Program-made: the position numbers and the translations under genes
Shown: positions 24,151-32,406 of the stretch, one piece after another
How the letters are laid out: every line of letters starts with the position of its first letter
Position numbering within the stretch: position 1 is the first letter of the stretch
The notes under the pieces: model-generated
Told to the model about the DNA's origin: nothing
What the model saw: the letters and a program-made list of their open reading frames with translations, nothing else
Databases searched by the model: none
NCBI GenBank assembly: GCA_051880035.1
Contig: JBJENE010000004.1
Span: 1-64,000 of the forward strand
Length of the DNA stretch: 64,000 nt
Source of the DNA: Eshraghiella sp051880035
GTDB lineage: Bacteria; Bacillota; Clostridia; Lachnospirales; Lachnospiraceae
Reading direction: 5' to 3'

Positions 24151-25200
24151 CTAATTCTTAAACGCATCATCAAGCTGCGTCTTAATATTTTTGATTGTCT
24201 CAACAACCTTTTCATAATCCATTCGTTTTGGACCTATGATACCGATTGTTCCTTTGGCTCCGTCTTTCAATTCATATGTTGCCGTAACGACACTGCAGTC
24301 CTTCATGCTTTCAACCGGTGTCTCTTCACCGATATAGACCTTGATTTCGCCGTTGCCATCCTTTTCCAGGGAGTCATTAACAAGATTCATAAGTGTCTGC
24401 TTTTCTTCCAATGTATAGATTAACTCACTTGCCTTGGAATTATCACTCAATTCCGGATACTTGAAAATATTTGTCGCTCCGCTGGTATATATCTGAAGGT
24501 CTTCCTCGCCTGCCGCTGCCGCTGCAATGGCATCAAGTATATCCCTTATCAGCATACCGTATTCACCCGCCTGGGAAGTCAGCTTTGAAATAATCGAAAG
24601 ATTGATTTCCTCAAGGGTCAGCCCGCTTACCGAACTGTTTAACATTACATTAAGTTTAAGACAGGTCTCCGTATTAAGCTCTGACGGGTTCTCTATAATA
24701 GTATTCTTAATTGTATTGCCTTCAAGAACCACCACTGCAAGTATCTTGCCTTTCTCCAGCGGAGAAATCTGAATAAACTTAATTGTTCTTCCCTGCTTCT
24801 TAGGTGCTGCCACCATGGTGGCATAATTGGTATTGATTGCAAGCGTCTTGGCAACATTCTTAAGCATATCCTCAACACGGTCAACTTTTTCCAAAAGAAT
24901 GCTTTCCTTCTTATCGAGTTCGCTTTCCCTTTTGTCAAGCTCTTCCTGCTTCTCCTTCATCATGTTATCCACATAAAAGCGGTATCCTGCATCCGAAGGA
25001 ATTCTTCCTGCTGATGTATGAGGCTGGACAATATAACCCATCTCCTCCAAATCAGCCATCTCATTACGGATTGTGGCAGAACTCAGATTAAGGTCTGTAT
25101 ACTTTGATATGGTTCTTGAACCTACAGGTTCACCGGTTTCAAGGTAATTCTGAATAACTGCTTTAAGAATTTTGATTTTGCGTTCATCCATTTCCACCAC
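24151..25200 (-). CDS. hrcA: Heat-inducible transcription repressor HrcA
   Basis: A 349-residue class I heat-shock repressor. The N-terminal winged helix contains GEPVGSRTISKYTDLNLSSATIRNEMADLEEMGYI, read here as two adjacent motifs, GEPVGSRTISKYTDLNL and SSATIRNEMADLEEMGY. A helical linker rich in Glu and Lys follows (residues ~88-115), then the GAF-like C-terminal domain. It binds the CIRCE element upstream of its own gene. The GTG at 25200 follows AGGAGG (25205-25210) closely; GTG at 25197 or ATG at 25191 are alternatives. It is the first gene of the operon. Confidence 0.96.
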   Translation of the reverse strand: MVEMDERKIKILKAVIQNYLETGEPVGSRTISKYTDLNLSSATIRNEMADLEEMGYIVQPHTSAGRIPSDAGYRFYVDNMMKEKQEELDKRESELDKKESILLEKVDRVEDMLKNVAKTLAINTNYATMVAAPKKQGRTIKFIQISPLEKGKILAVVVLEGNTIKNTIIENPSELNTETCLKLNVMLNSSVSGLTLEEINLSIISKLTSQAGEYGMLIRDILDAIAAAAAGEEDLQIYTSGATNIFKYPELSDNSKASELIYTLEEKQTLMNLVNDSLEKDGNGEIKVYIGEETPVESMKDCSVVTATYELKDGAKGTIGIIGPKRMDYEKVVETIKNIKTQLDDAFKN

Positions 25201-25245
25201 AACACCTCCTTAAACATTACGGCTGCTAACCGTTTTTTTGAATTA

Positions 25246-25272
25246 TTAGCACTCAATCGTTAAGAGTGCTAA
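25246..25272 (-). promoter_or_regulatory. CIRCE operator
   Basis: A perfect copy of the consensus TTAGCACTC-N9-GAGTGCTAA, the HrcA binding site, 46 nt upstream of the hrcA start and downstream of its -10. Confidence 0.98.
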
Positions 25273-25288
25273 CATTTCAACTATCATT

Positions 25289-25317
25289 AAGATAGCACCA
25301 CATATTTCTTTTGTCAA
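25289..25317 (-). promoter_or_regulatory. hrcA operon promoter
   Basis: On the minus strand, TTGACA (25312-25317) and TATCTT (25289-25294) are 17 nt apart, placing the transcription start close to the CIRCE element. Confidence 0.8.
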
Positions 25318-25370
25318 CACCAAAATTAAAAATTTTTTATGCTGACGGAAACAAAATAACCTGAATATAA

Positions 25371-25410
25371 TATATGATGCAACTTAACCGTAGTAAAGCT
25401 GCATCATATA
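25371..25410. repeat. 11-bp inverted repeat upstream of the heat-shock promoter
   Basis: TATATGATGCA (25371-25381) and TGCATCATATA (25400-25410) pair perfectly around an 18-nt loop, with three further pairs inside after one mismatch. No T tract follows on either strand. It lies between the hrcA promoter and the repeat array and may mark the end of the pfl transcript or be a stray element. Confidence 0.4.
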
Positions 25411-25472
25411 AGCAGAAAAGTTCTTCCTGACTATTCTTTTACATTCCTGACATATCCAATAATCATCTATTG

Positions 25473-25983
25473 TTTTCCGGGCTTTTTGCTCGTAGTCGCG
25501 GCCCCGGAGCTACGATGAATTTTGGGGGTTCCGGACTTTTTGCTCGTAGTCGAAACCCCCGGAGCTACGATGAATTTTTGGATTTTCGGGCTTTTTGCTC
25601 GTAAAATTCCAGCCAAGGCTACGATTAAAAACCGCAATCCGGACTTTTTGCTCGTAGTCGCAACCCCGGGACTACGATGAATTTTTGGATTTCCAGGCTT
25701 TTTGCTCGTAGTCGAAACCCCGGGGCTACGATGAATTTTTGGATTTCCGGGCTTTTTGCTCGTAGTCGAACCCCCGGGACTACGATGAATTTTTGGATTT
25801 CCAGGCTTTTTGCTCGTAAAATTTCCCCCAAGGCTACGATTAAAAACCGCAATCCGGGCTTTTTGCTCGTAGTCGAAACCCCGGGACTACAATGAATTTT
25901 TGGATTTCCGGACTTTTTGCTCGTAAAATCTCCCCCAAGGCTACGATTAAAAACCGCAATCCGGACTTTTTGCTCGTAATCCG
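25473..25983. repeat. Tandem array of about ten 53-55 bp units, two subtypes
   Basis: The core CTTTTTGCTCGTA starts at 25482, 25536, 25591, 25644, 25698, 25752, 25806, 25859, 25913 and 25966, so the period is 53-55 bp. Subtype A (54 bp) continues GTCGAAACCCCGGGACTACG then ATGAATTTTTGGATTTCC; subtype B (53 bp) continues AAATTCC or AAATCTCCCCC, then AAGGCTACGATTAAAAACCG. The order is A A B A A A B A B plus a partial. Newer A units contain the dyad CGTAGTC-N10-GACTACG. The array fills the gap between the hrcA promoter and the end of pflA. It is not CRISPR-like because no unit has a unique spacer. Function unknown. Confidence 0.93.
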
Positions 25984-25988
25984 TCCCC

Positions 25989-26048
25989 CGGCAGCGTGAA
26001 ACAATCCACGGCAGCATAACACACACCCCGGCAGCGTAATCGCGGTCC
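25989..26048. repeat. Three 20-bp tandem repeats starting CGGCAGC
   Basis: CGGCAGC occurs at 25989, 26009 and 26029, exactly 20 bp apart, followed by GTGAA, ATAAC and GTAAT. This short array abuts the last partial 54-bp unit and sits about 36 bp from the pflA stop codon. Confidence 0.7.
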
Positions 26049-26084
26049 GGGGATTCCGTGTCATCAAAAATCTTCCTTCTATAT

Positions 26085-26858
26085 TTATAAATACTTGTCT
26101 GTTTCAAGAATTCTTTTGGCATTCTCTATTCGCTCCGCTGACGGAGGCTCAATTCCGTCAAGTGCATAAGGAATTCCCAAAAGCTCCCATTTATGCACTC
26201 CAAACACATGATAAGGAAGCACTTCGACTTTCTTGACATTGGACAGCTTTGCGATAAAATCCCTAAGACTGTACAACTGTTCATCCCTGTCGCTGAAAGA
26301 TTTGTTCTCCGTATCAGATACATTTTCTTCCTTATTATTGCTTACAAGCACATGGCGTATCCACACCGGTTTGCCGATTTCGGAAAGATATTCTGCCATT
26401 TCAAGTATTTTGCCGTTATCATGTCCTGTAAGAATTTTATGCCCCATTGGATCCATATTTTTAATATCCAGAAGAACCAAATCGGTGTACTTCATAAGTT
26501 CCGTAAACTTGTCAAAAAACGGTCCGTCCTTGGTAAAAAGTATACCGCTTGTGTCAAGACATGTGTTAATTCCCTGCATATGTGCCTTACTAAAAAGCTC
26601 CGTAAGAAAATCAATCTGCATAAGCGGTTCACCTCCGCTAACCGTAATTCCTCCGTCGCTGCCCCAGTATGTGCGGTAACGCATTGCTTTCTGTAAAAGT
26701 TCGTCGGCACTGTATTTTGTTCCTTTGCTCATTTCCCAGGTGTCCGGATTATGGCAGAAACGGCATCTCATAGGGCATCCTGTTAAGAAAATAACATATC
26801 TTATTCCGGGACCGTCCACGGAGCCGAAACTCTCAAGTGAATGAACATATCCTTCCAT
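26085..26858 (-). CDS. pflA: Pyruvate formate-lyase activating enzyme
   Basis: About 257 residues. This radical SAM enzyme makes the glycyl radical on pyruvate formate-lyase. The [4Fe-4S] motif C-x3-C-x2-C is at Cys28, Cys32 and Cys35 (TGCPMRCRFCHNP), with GGEP (SGGEPLMQ) for SAM binding. The ATG at 26858 follows GGAGG at 26866-26870; an in-frame ATG at 26873 lies before that site. Compared with E. coli PflA (246 residues) it has an extra polar loop around NKEENVSDTENKSF. It is downstream of pflB in the usual order, separated by a hairpin. Oxygen-sensitive, cytosolic. Confidence 0.96.
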   Translation of the reverse strand: MEGYVHSLESFGSVDGPGIRYVIFLTGCPMRCRFCHNPDTWEMSKGTKYSADELLQKAMRYRTYWGSDGGITVSGGEPLMQIDFLTELFSKAHMQGINTCLDTSGILFTKDGPFFDKFTELMKYTDLVLLDIKNMDPMGHKILTGHDNGKILEMAEYLSEIGKPVWIRHVLVSNNKEENVSDTENKSFSDRDEQLYSLRDFIAKLSNVKKVEVLPYHVFGVHKWELLGIPYALDGIEPPSAERIENAKRILETDKYL

Positions 26859-26890
26859 TATATTTCCTCCCATAAGGTCATATACGCATT

Positions 26891-26919
26891 TTGGGCATCC
26901 CGCACTGCGTGATGCCCAA
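26891..26919 (-). other. Intercistronic hairpin between pflB and pflA
   Basis: A perfect 9-bp stem, TTGGGCATC (26891-26899) with GATGCCCAA (26911-26919). No T tract follows, so it probably tunes stability or relative expression of pflB over pflA and does not terminate fully. Confidence 0.6.
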
Positions 26920-26942
26920 GTATTAATATTATTTCCGTAAAA

Positions 26943-29195
26943 TTACATTCTGTTATGGCATGTTCTGGAAATTACATCAAGCTGCTGCTCTCTTGTAAGG
27001 TCGATAAACTTTACGGCATATCCTGAAACACGGATTGTAAAGTTAGCATATTCTTCTTTCTCCGGATGTTCCATTGCATCAATAAGCTTATCTGTTCCGA
27101 ATACATTTACATTGAGGTGATGTGCTCCCTGTTCAAAATATCCGTCAAGTACCTGAACAAGCTTTTCTGTTCTTTCCTTATCATCATGTCCCAACGCATC
27201 CGGATGCATTGTCTGTGTATTTGAAATACCGTCCAAAGCATATTCATATGGAAGCTTTGCAACCGAATTAAGGGAAGCAAGAAGTCCGTTCTGCTCTGCA
27301 CCGTAGCTTGGGTTCGCACCCGGAGCAAACGGTTCTCCGGCCTTTCTTCCGTCAGGAAGGGCACCTGTTGCCTTTCCGTATACTACATTTGATGTAATTG
27401 TAAGGATTGAGGTTGTAGGCTCTGAATCACGGTAGGTAGGATATTTTTCAAGCTTACCCATAAATGTCTTTAAAAGCCATACTGCTATTTCATCGGCTCT
27501 TTCATCATCATTACCGTATTTAGGGAAATCTCCCTCAACCTGATAATCCACAACAAGACCTTTTTCATTACGAACAGTCTTAACTTTGGCATATTTTATT
27601 GCGCTGAGTGAATCAACCACATGTGAAAAGCCTGCAATACCTGTTGCAAATGTACGCCTTACATTGGTGTCGATAAGTGCCATCTCGGCTGCTTCGTAAT
27701 AGTACTTGTCATGCATATAATGAATAAGATTCAATGTATTTACATATAATCCGGCAAGCCAGTCCATCATCTTGTCATATTTTTCCATAACTTCATCATA
27801 ATCAAGATACTCTGATGTAATCGGCTGATATGCAGGTCCCACCTGGTCTCCGGACTTCATGTCAATACCGCCGTTAATTGCATAATTAAGACATTTGGCA
27901 AGGTTGGCTCTTGCTCCGAAGAACTGCATTTCCTTTCCTGTCTGGGTTGCAGACACACAACAGCAGATTGAATAATCATCACCCCATACAGGTCTCATTA
28001 CATCATCATTCTCATACTGGATTGAACTTGTTGTAACTGAAATATATGCTGCATACTTTTTGAAGTTGTCAGGCAGTCTCTTTGAATAAAGCACCGTAAG
28101 GTTAGGTTCCGGTGAAGGACCCATATTCTCCAGTGTATGAAGGAAACGGAAATCTGTCTTGGTAACCATTGATCTGCCGTCCTGTCCGAGACCAGCCACC
28201 TCCAATGTAGCCCATACCGGGTCCCCGGAGAAAAGTTCATTGTAGGATTTAATTCTTGCGAATTTAACCATTCTGCATTTAAGGGTTAAATGGTCGATAA
28301 GTTCCTGCGCCTCTGATTCGGTAAGAATACCTGCCTTAATATCCCTCTCAATATATATGTCAAGGAATGTAGAAACCCTGCCCACGCTCATTGCGGCACC
28401 GTTCTGGGTTTTGATTGCGGCAAGATATCCGAAGTACAGCCACTGTACTGCTTCTTTGGCATTGGCTGCAGGAGCTGAAATATCAAATCCGTATAAAGCG
28501 GCCATTTCTTTCATTCCCTTTAAGGCCTTAATCTGCTCTGCAATTTCTTCACGGAGTCTTATTACCTTTTCGGTCATGGTTCCGTTACCACATTCATTAA
28601 GATCTTTCTGCTTCTGTTCAATTAAAAAGTCGATTCCGTAAAGGGCTACTCTTCTGTAATCGCCCACAATACGGCCTCTTCCGTAAGTATCAGGAAGTCC
28701 TGTCATTATTTTGTTCTTACGGGCCTTTCTCATCTCAGGTGTGTATGCATCAAAAACAGCCTGATTGTGTGTTTTATGATACACATTGAAAATTTTATGA
28801 AGTTCCGGATCCGGCTCGTATCCGTACATTTCACATGATTCTTCTGCCATCTTTATTCCGCCGTAAGGCATAAAAGCTCTTTTAAGCGGCTTGTCGGTCT
28901 GAAGTCCCACAACCTTCTCCAGATCCTTATATTCATCACATATATATCCGGGAGCATGAGATGTAAGGGATGATACGATATGTGTATCCATATCGAGAAC
29001 GCCTCCCTTTGCACGCTCCTCTTTCTGAAGTTCCTTTACTCTGCCCCAAAGCTTATCCGTAGCTTCCGTAGGTGCTGCAAGGAACGATTCGTCGCCATCA
29101 TACTGTGTATAATTTTCCTGGATAAAATTACGCACATTTATCTCTTCTTTCCAGATTTTTCCTGAAAAGCCATTCCACTGTTCTCTGTCAGACAT
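26943..29195 (-). CDS. pflB: Pyruvate formate-lyase (formate C-acetyltransferase)
   Basis: A 750-residue glycyl radical enzyme converting pyruvate and CoA to acetyl-CoA and formate, the anaerobic route from glycolysis to fermentation products. The active-site cysteines lie in YSICCCVSATQTG (Cys412-Cys413 align with the E. coli pair; the preceding residue is also Cys). The radical Gly is Gly725 in RVSGYAVKF, 26 residues from the C-terminus as in E. coli. Length is normal. It is the first gene of pflB-pflA and has AGGAGG upstream of the ATG and a recognisable promoter. Confidence 0.98.
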   Translation of the reverse strand: MSDREQWNGFSGKIWKEEINVRNFIQENYTQYDGDESFLAAPTEATDKLWGRVKELQKEERAKGGVLDMDTHIVSSLTSHAPGYICDEYKDLEKVVGLQTDKPLKRAFMPYGGIKMAEESCEMYGYEPDPELHKIFNVYHKTHNQAVFDAYTPEMRKARKNKIMTGLPDTYGRGRIVGDYRRVALYGIDFLIEQKQKDLNECGNGTMTEKVIRLREEIAEQIKALKGMKEMAALYGFDISAPAANAKEAVQWLYFGYLAAIKTQNGAAMSVGRVSTFLDIYIERDIKAGILTESEAQELIDHLTLKCRMVKFARIKSYNELFSGDPVWATLEVAGLGQDGRSMVTKTDFRFLHTLENMGPSPEPNLTVLYSKRLPDNFKKYAAYISVTTSSIQYENDDVMRPVWGDDYSICCCVSATQTGKEMQFFGARANLAKCLNYAINGGIDMKSGDQVGPAYQPITSEYLDYDEVMEKYDKMMDWLAGLYVNTLNLIHYMHDKYYYEAAEMALIDTNVRRTFATGIAGFSHVVDSLSAIKYAKVKTVRNEKGLVVDYQVEGDFPKYGNDDERADEIAVWLLKTFMGKLEKYPTYRDSEPTTSILTITSNVVYGKATGALPDGRKAGEPFAPGANPSYGAEQNGLLASLNSVAKLPYEYALDGISNTQTMHPDALGHDDKERTEKLVQVLDGYFEQGAHHLNVNVFGTDKLIDAMEHPEKEEYANFTIRVSGYAVKFIDLTREQQLDVISRTCHNRM

Positions 29196-29230
29196 TAATA
29201 ATTCCTCCTGTTTTCTTATCGTACTGCGTC

Positions 29231-29259
29231 AGTATATCATTTATAATTAAAGAAAACAA
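29231..29259 (-). promoter_or_regulatory. pflB promoter
   Basis: On the minus strand, TTGTTT (29254-29259) and TATACT (29231-29236) are 17 nt apart, just past the terminator of the upstream operon. Confidence 0.6.
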
Positions 29260-29262
29260 CTG

Positions 29263-29324
29263 AAAAAAATCGTCAAAGCAGGAAAATTTAGGTAAGTAAG
29301 TAAATTTTCTCCGATTTGACGATT
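29263..29324 (-). terminator. Terminator of the padR-DUF1700-DUF4097 operon
   Basis: The arms AATCGTCAAA (29268-29277) and TTTGACGATT (29315-29324) enclose a second pairing of AAATTTA with TAAATTT. On the minus strand the structure ends in a run of seven T (29263-29269). Confidence 0.85.
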
Positions 29325-29358
29325 AATTTGTATTTCATTTATATTTTATTTAATTTTA

Positions 29359-30210
29359 TTAAGGATTCACAAAGTTCAATTCTGCATTACCCATATCGCA
29401 ATTAACATAAATTCTGTAACTTTCATCAATGTCAACTCCGCCGATTCTGTTTATTCCTGCGTGTCCCATATCACTGTCGACATCATATTTATAGCAGTCC
29501 GAACTATAGTATGTGGTTACTTCTGCATTTCCCATGTTGCAGTCCACCTCAATATCACACCCAAGATATCCTGTCAGTTCCACATTTCCCATGTCTGCAT
29601 TTGCGGTTATTTTTCCACCGTCATAGGTGATTCCGTTAAATATTATATTGCCCATATCCGCATCCAGTTCCATGTTGCAGACTGATGCATTATTTATTTC
29701 AACATCTCCCATATCAGCATCTACATAAATATAATCCACTTTGACCGGTATATTTATTTTGACTGCCCCCATATTTGCATCGATATCAATTTTATTAATT
29801 ATTTTATCCGTATCGGGAACATATATTTTTACATAATAATCATCCAGTCCGCCAAATAATGAAAAATCGAAATTGAATAATGTCTTTTCATCCTTCTGCG
29901 TAATATAAAGCACACCGTTTTTTATTTCATAATCATATTTGCTGTTAACACTTATTAATTCAACTGCATAGGTATCTCCCTCTATAATATCAATTTCACC
30001 AAAATTGATATCGGCTTTTATTGTGTCAAATTCCTCTGTTTCAATATACTCCCGATGTACATCTTTTTTACCCGAATATTTTATATTAAGAACATGGGGA
30101 ATTTCAATATTGGTATCAGCTCCTGCCGCAATTCCCACGCCAACCAGTGCCGTTCCGCATATAAGCAGCGCACCTGCAATTATTCCAAAAATAATATAAA
30201 ACTTTTTCAT
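29359..30210 (-). CDS. DUF4097-type beta-helix envelope protein
   Basis: A 283-residue protein. An N-terminal TM (~4-28) anchors an outer or inner-face beta-solenoid of the DUF4097 type. The motif D-A-D-M-G-(N/D)-(V/I/A) recurs about seven times (NANMGAV-like, DADMGDVEIN, DADMGNIIF, NADMGNVELTG, DCNMGNAEVT, DSDMGHAGIN, NCDMGNAELN), one per coil of a right-handed beta helix. It overlaps the DUF1700 gene by one nucleotide (TAATG). PadR-DUF1700-DUF4097 operons are widespread in Firmicutes, with suspected envelope-stress roles; the exact function is not established here. Confidence 0.87.
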   Translation of the reverse strand: MKKFYIIFGIIAGALLICGTALVGVGIAAGADTNIEIPHVLNIKYSGKKDVHREYIETEEFDTIKADINFGEIDIIEGDTYAVELISVNSKYDYEIKNGVLYITQKDEKTLFNFDFSLFGGLDDYYVKIYVPDTDKIINKIDIDANMGAVKINIPVKVDYIYVDADMGDVEINNASVCNMELDADMGNIIFNGITYDGGKITANADMGNVELTGYLGCDIEVDCNMGNAEVTTYYSSDCYKYDVDSDMGHAGINRIGGVDIDESYRIYVNCDMGNAELNFVNP

Positions 30211-30788
30211 TATTTTTTCTCCTTTCGTGATGATTTTGAAGAAATATATTTAATAAGCTTTATTATAAGCCTGATTAATAAAACCGATAAAAGAATGGCT
30301 CCTATACCTACTGCTCCAAAAAGGAATCCTGTTCCTATTGTAAGTATTCCGTTGGCAGGATTACTAAACAGCATTGCTATTCCGCCTATTACGGTAACCG
30401 TGCCGGCCACAAGTCCTGCTGCCGCAACACATATCAGTGCTGCCATTACCGCGATAACTGCTATAATCAATCCGAGTGCCACAAAAAACAGGGCAAGCCA
30501 CAAAGGAGAACCCACTATTGCAATGAAAATAATCCAGCCTATAGGCAATCCTTTTTTCTTAGTGGTTGTTACCTCCGGTTCCAAAGCCGTCTTTCCTTTA
30601 TACTCTGCTATAATTTTCTTTGCAAGGTCTTCAGGGCTTCCAAGTTCTTTCAGAACCTCATATTCCTTTTCAGCTCCTGCTTCTGCAAAATATTCCGTGT
30701 AATACTGCATTACATTACTGTATTCATCCTCCGGCAGTTCAACACATAACCTGCCGCTGAGAATTTCCAAATATTTGAATCTGTTCAT
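30210..30788 (-). CDS. DUF1700 membrane protein
   Basis: A 192-residue protein. Residues 1-65 match the cytosolic helical head of DUF1700 proteins (FKYLEILSGRLCVELPEDEYSNVMQYYTEYFAE split as LSGRLCVELPEDEYSNV and MQYYTEYFAEAG; ELGSPEDLAKKIIAEY). Then four to five TM helices rich in Gly, Ala and Ile (~85-180) and a basic C-terminal tail. It is encoded between a PadR regulator and a DUF4097 protein, with one nucleotide of overlap to the latter, and probably forms a membrane complex or sensor with it. Confidence 0.88.
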   Translation of the reverse strand: MNRFKYLEILSGRLCVELPEDEYSNVMQYYTEYFAEAGAEKEYEVLKELGSPEDLAKKIIAEYKGKTALEPEVTTTKKKGLPIGWIIFIAIVGSPLWLALFFVALGLIIAVIAVMAALICVAAAGLVAGTVTVIGGIAMLFSNPANGILTIGTGFLFGAVGIGAILLSVLLIRLIIKLIKYISSKSSRKEKK

Positions 30789-30808
30789 ATATTCTCATTC
30801 CTCCGCTT

Positions 30809-31117
30809 TTATTGTCCCAGTAAAATATGGTCAAGTTTTTCTTTGTAATCATTCCATTCTGTCAGATAATATTCCAGTCTCTTCCGGCCCAGGTCCGTAA
30901 TTGCGTAATACCTTCTGTTCCTGCCCTGATAAGCCTTGTCATATGTTCTAAGGCAATTATCTTTCTGCAGCCTCCTAAGCACCGGATAAAGGGTAGATTC
31001 CGATATATCTACGATTTCTTTAACATTCTGTGTAAGAATATATCCATAGGTATCTTCCTTGTTAAGAATCGCCAGTACACAGGCATCCAACAAGGCTGAC
31101 CCAAGTTGAAAAATCAT
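30809..31117 (-). CDS. PadR-family transcriptional regulator
   Basis: A 102-residue winged-helix protein of the short PadR (subfamily 2) type. The core is LLDACVLAILNKEDTYGYILTQ, seen as LDACVLAILNKEDTYGY, then SESTLYPVLRRLQKDN and the wing GRNRRYYAITDLGRKRL. AGGAGG lies upstream of the ATG. It is the first gene of the operon and probably represses its own promoter through the twin AT-rich palindromes upstream. Confidence 0.93.
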   Translation of the reverse strand: MIFQLGSALLDACVLAILNKEDTYGYILTQNVKEIVDISESTLYPVLRRLQKDNCLRTYDKAYQGRNRRYYAITDLGRKRLEYYLTEWNDYKEKLDHILLGQ

Positions 31118-31136
31118 ATCCCAGCCTCCTTTTTTA

Positions 31137-31202
31137 ATATAATATTATATGTTGTATAATATTGATTGGCTATATAATATTATATCGTATTATAATTGTC
31201 AA
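31137..31202 (-). promoter_or_regulatory. padR promoter with twin 14-bp palindromes
   Basis: TTGACA (31197-31202) and TATTAT (31174-31179) are 17 nt apart on the minus strand. The perfect palindrome ATATAATATTATAT occurs at 31137-31150 and at 31172-31185, 35 bp apart; the second covers the -10. These are the likely PadR sites. Confidence 0.7.
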
Positions 31203-31221
31203 TAGTTTTTTTATCAGACGT

Positions 31222-31277
31222 AAAAAAAGCCCCTGATTCCTAACTTTCGATTTGTTAGAAACCGGAGCTTTCTTTTT
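31222..31277 (-). terminator. Terminator of the asd transcription unit
   Basis: A long interrupted stem (AAAGC..CTAAC at 31226-31244 pairing with GTTAG..GCTTT at 31254-31271) is followed on the minus strand by a run of T (31222-31228). It lies 22 nt after the asd stop codon. Confidence 0.75.
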
Positions 31278-31298
31278 AACTCATTATATTCTGCTCAT

Positions 31299-32384
31299 TT
31301 ATTTGTGAGTAATGTAATTCTGGGCAACTAAAAGTTCGGCACTGAGAACCGCTCCTCCTGCTGCACCTCTTATCGTATTGTGTGAAAGTCCTACAAACTT
31401 CCAGTCAAATACGGAATCTTCTCTGAGGCGTCCGAATGAAACTCCGAAGCCGTTTTCATAATCAACATCAAGAGCAACCTGAGGTCTGTTATCCTCTTCA
31501 AGATACTGGATGAACTGCTTAGGTGCGCTAGGAAGATTAAGTTCCTGAGGAAGACCCTTGAAATTAGTCCAACGGTCAATTATTTCTTCCTTGGTAGGTT
31601 TCTTTTCAAAGTTTACGAAAACTGCTGCAGTATGTCCGTTAAGTACAGGAACACGGATACACTGTGTTGTAATTACAGGAAGTGCTGCCTTCTCAATCTT
31701 GCCGTCAACAAGCTTACCCATAAGTCTTAAAGGCTCCTGCTCGCTCTTTTCTTCTTCTCCTGCAATGTACGGAATAATATTTCCTTCCATTTCAGGCCAG
31801 TCCTTAAATGTCTTGCCGGCACCTGAAATAGCCTGATATGTAGTAGCAACCACAAGCTTAGGACCGAATTCCTTCAAAGCAAAGATTGCCGGAGTATAAC
31901 TCTGGATTGAACAGTTAGGCTTAACCGCTACAAATCCCCTCGTAGTTCCGAGTCTCTTCTTCTGGTATTCAATCAGGGCAAAATGCTCAGGATTAATCTC
32001 AGGAACGACCATAGGAACATCTTCTGTCCAACGGTGTGCACTGTTGTTAGACACAACAGGAGTCTCTGTCTTTGCATAATCTTCTTCTATTTTTTTAATT
32101 TCTTCCTTGGACATGTCAACGGCACTAAATACAAAATCTACCTGTGACGCAACTTTTTCCACATCAAGAACATTGTAAACAATCATGTCTTCAACAGACT
32201 TTGGCATAGGTGTAGTCATTTTCCATCTGTCACCTACAGCCTCTTTATAAGTCTTTCCGGCTGATCGTGGACTTGCTGCAATTGCCACAACCTCAAACCA
32301 TGGATGATTCTCAAGTAATGAAATAAATCTCTGACCAACCATTCCTGTACCGCCAAGGATACCAACTCTTAACTTCTTTTCCAT
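31299..32384 (-). CDS. asd: Aspartate-semialdehyde dehydrogenase
   Basis: A 361-residue NADPH-dependent enzyme producing aspartate-4-semialdehyde for lysine, threonine and methionine synthesis and for diaminopimelate in the wall. The NADP site is GILGGTGMVGQRF near the start; the catalytic Cys158 lies in AVKPNCSIQ; the substrate-binding part includes GHTAAVFV. The sequence is of the archaeal/fungal-like asd class. The ATG at 32384 follows AGGAGA; a longer reading frame runs back into the upstream gene and is rejected. It stands 22 nt after the pseudo-deacetylase gene and may share its transcript. Confidence 0.96.
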   Translation of the reverse strand: MEKKLRVGILGGTGMVGQRFISLLENHPWFEVVAIAASPRSAGKTYKEAVGDRWKMTTPMPKSVEDMIVYNVLDVEKVASQVDFVFSAVDMSKEEIKKIEEDYAKTETPVVSNNSAHRWTEDVPMVVPEINPEHFALIEYQKKRLGTTRGFVAVKPNCSIQSYTPAIFALKEFGPKLVVATTYQAISGAGKTFKDWPEMEGNIIPYIAGEEEKSEQEPLRLMGKLVDGKIEKAALPVITTQCIRVPVLNGHTAAVFVNFEKKPTKEEIIDRWTNFKGLPQELNLPSAPKQFIQYLEEDNRPQVALDVDYENGFGVSFGRLREDSVFDWKFVGLSHNTIRGAAGGAVLSAELLVAQNYITHK

Positions 32385-32406
32385 TTCAATATCTCCTAAA
32401 CTTTTA

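Noticed and set aside
25473..25983. CRISPR array
   Set aside because: All parts of each unit are conserved; there are no unique spacers, and no cas genes lie nearby.
25625..26122. Open frame of about 165 codons across the repeats on the minus strand
   Set aside because: It is open because 54 is a multiple of three; it contains an 18-residue translated repeat, breaks at 53-bp units, has no proper RBS and overlaps the pflA end.
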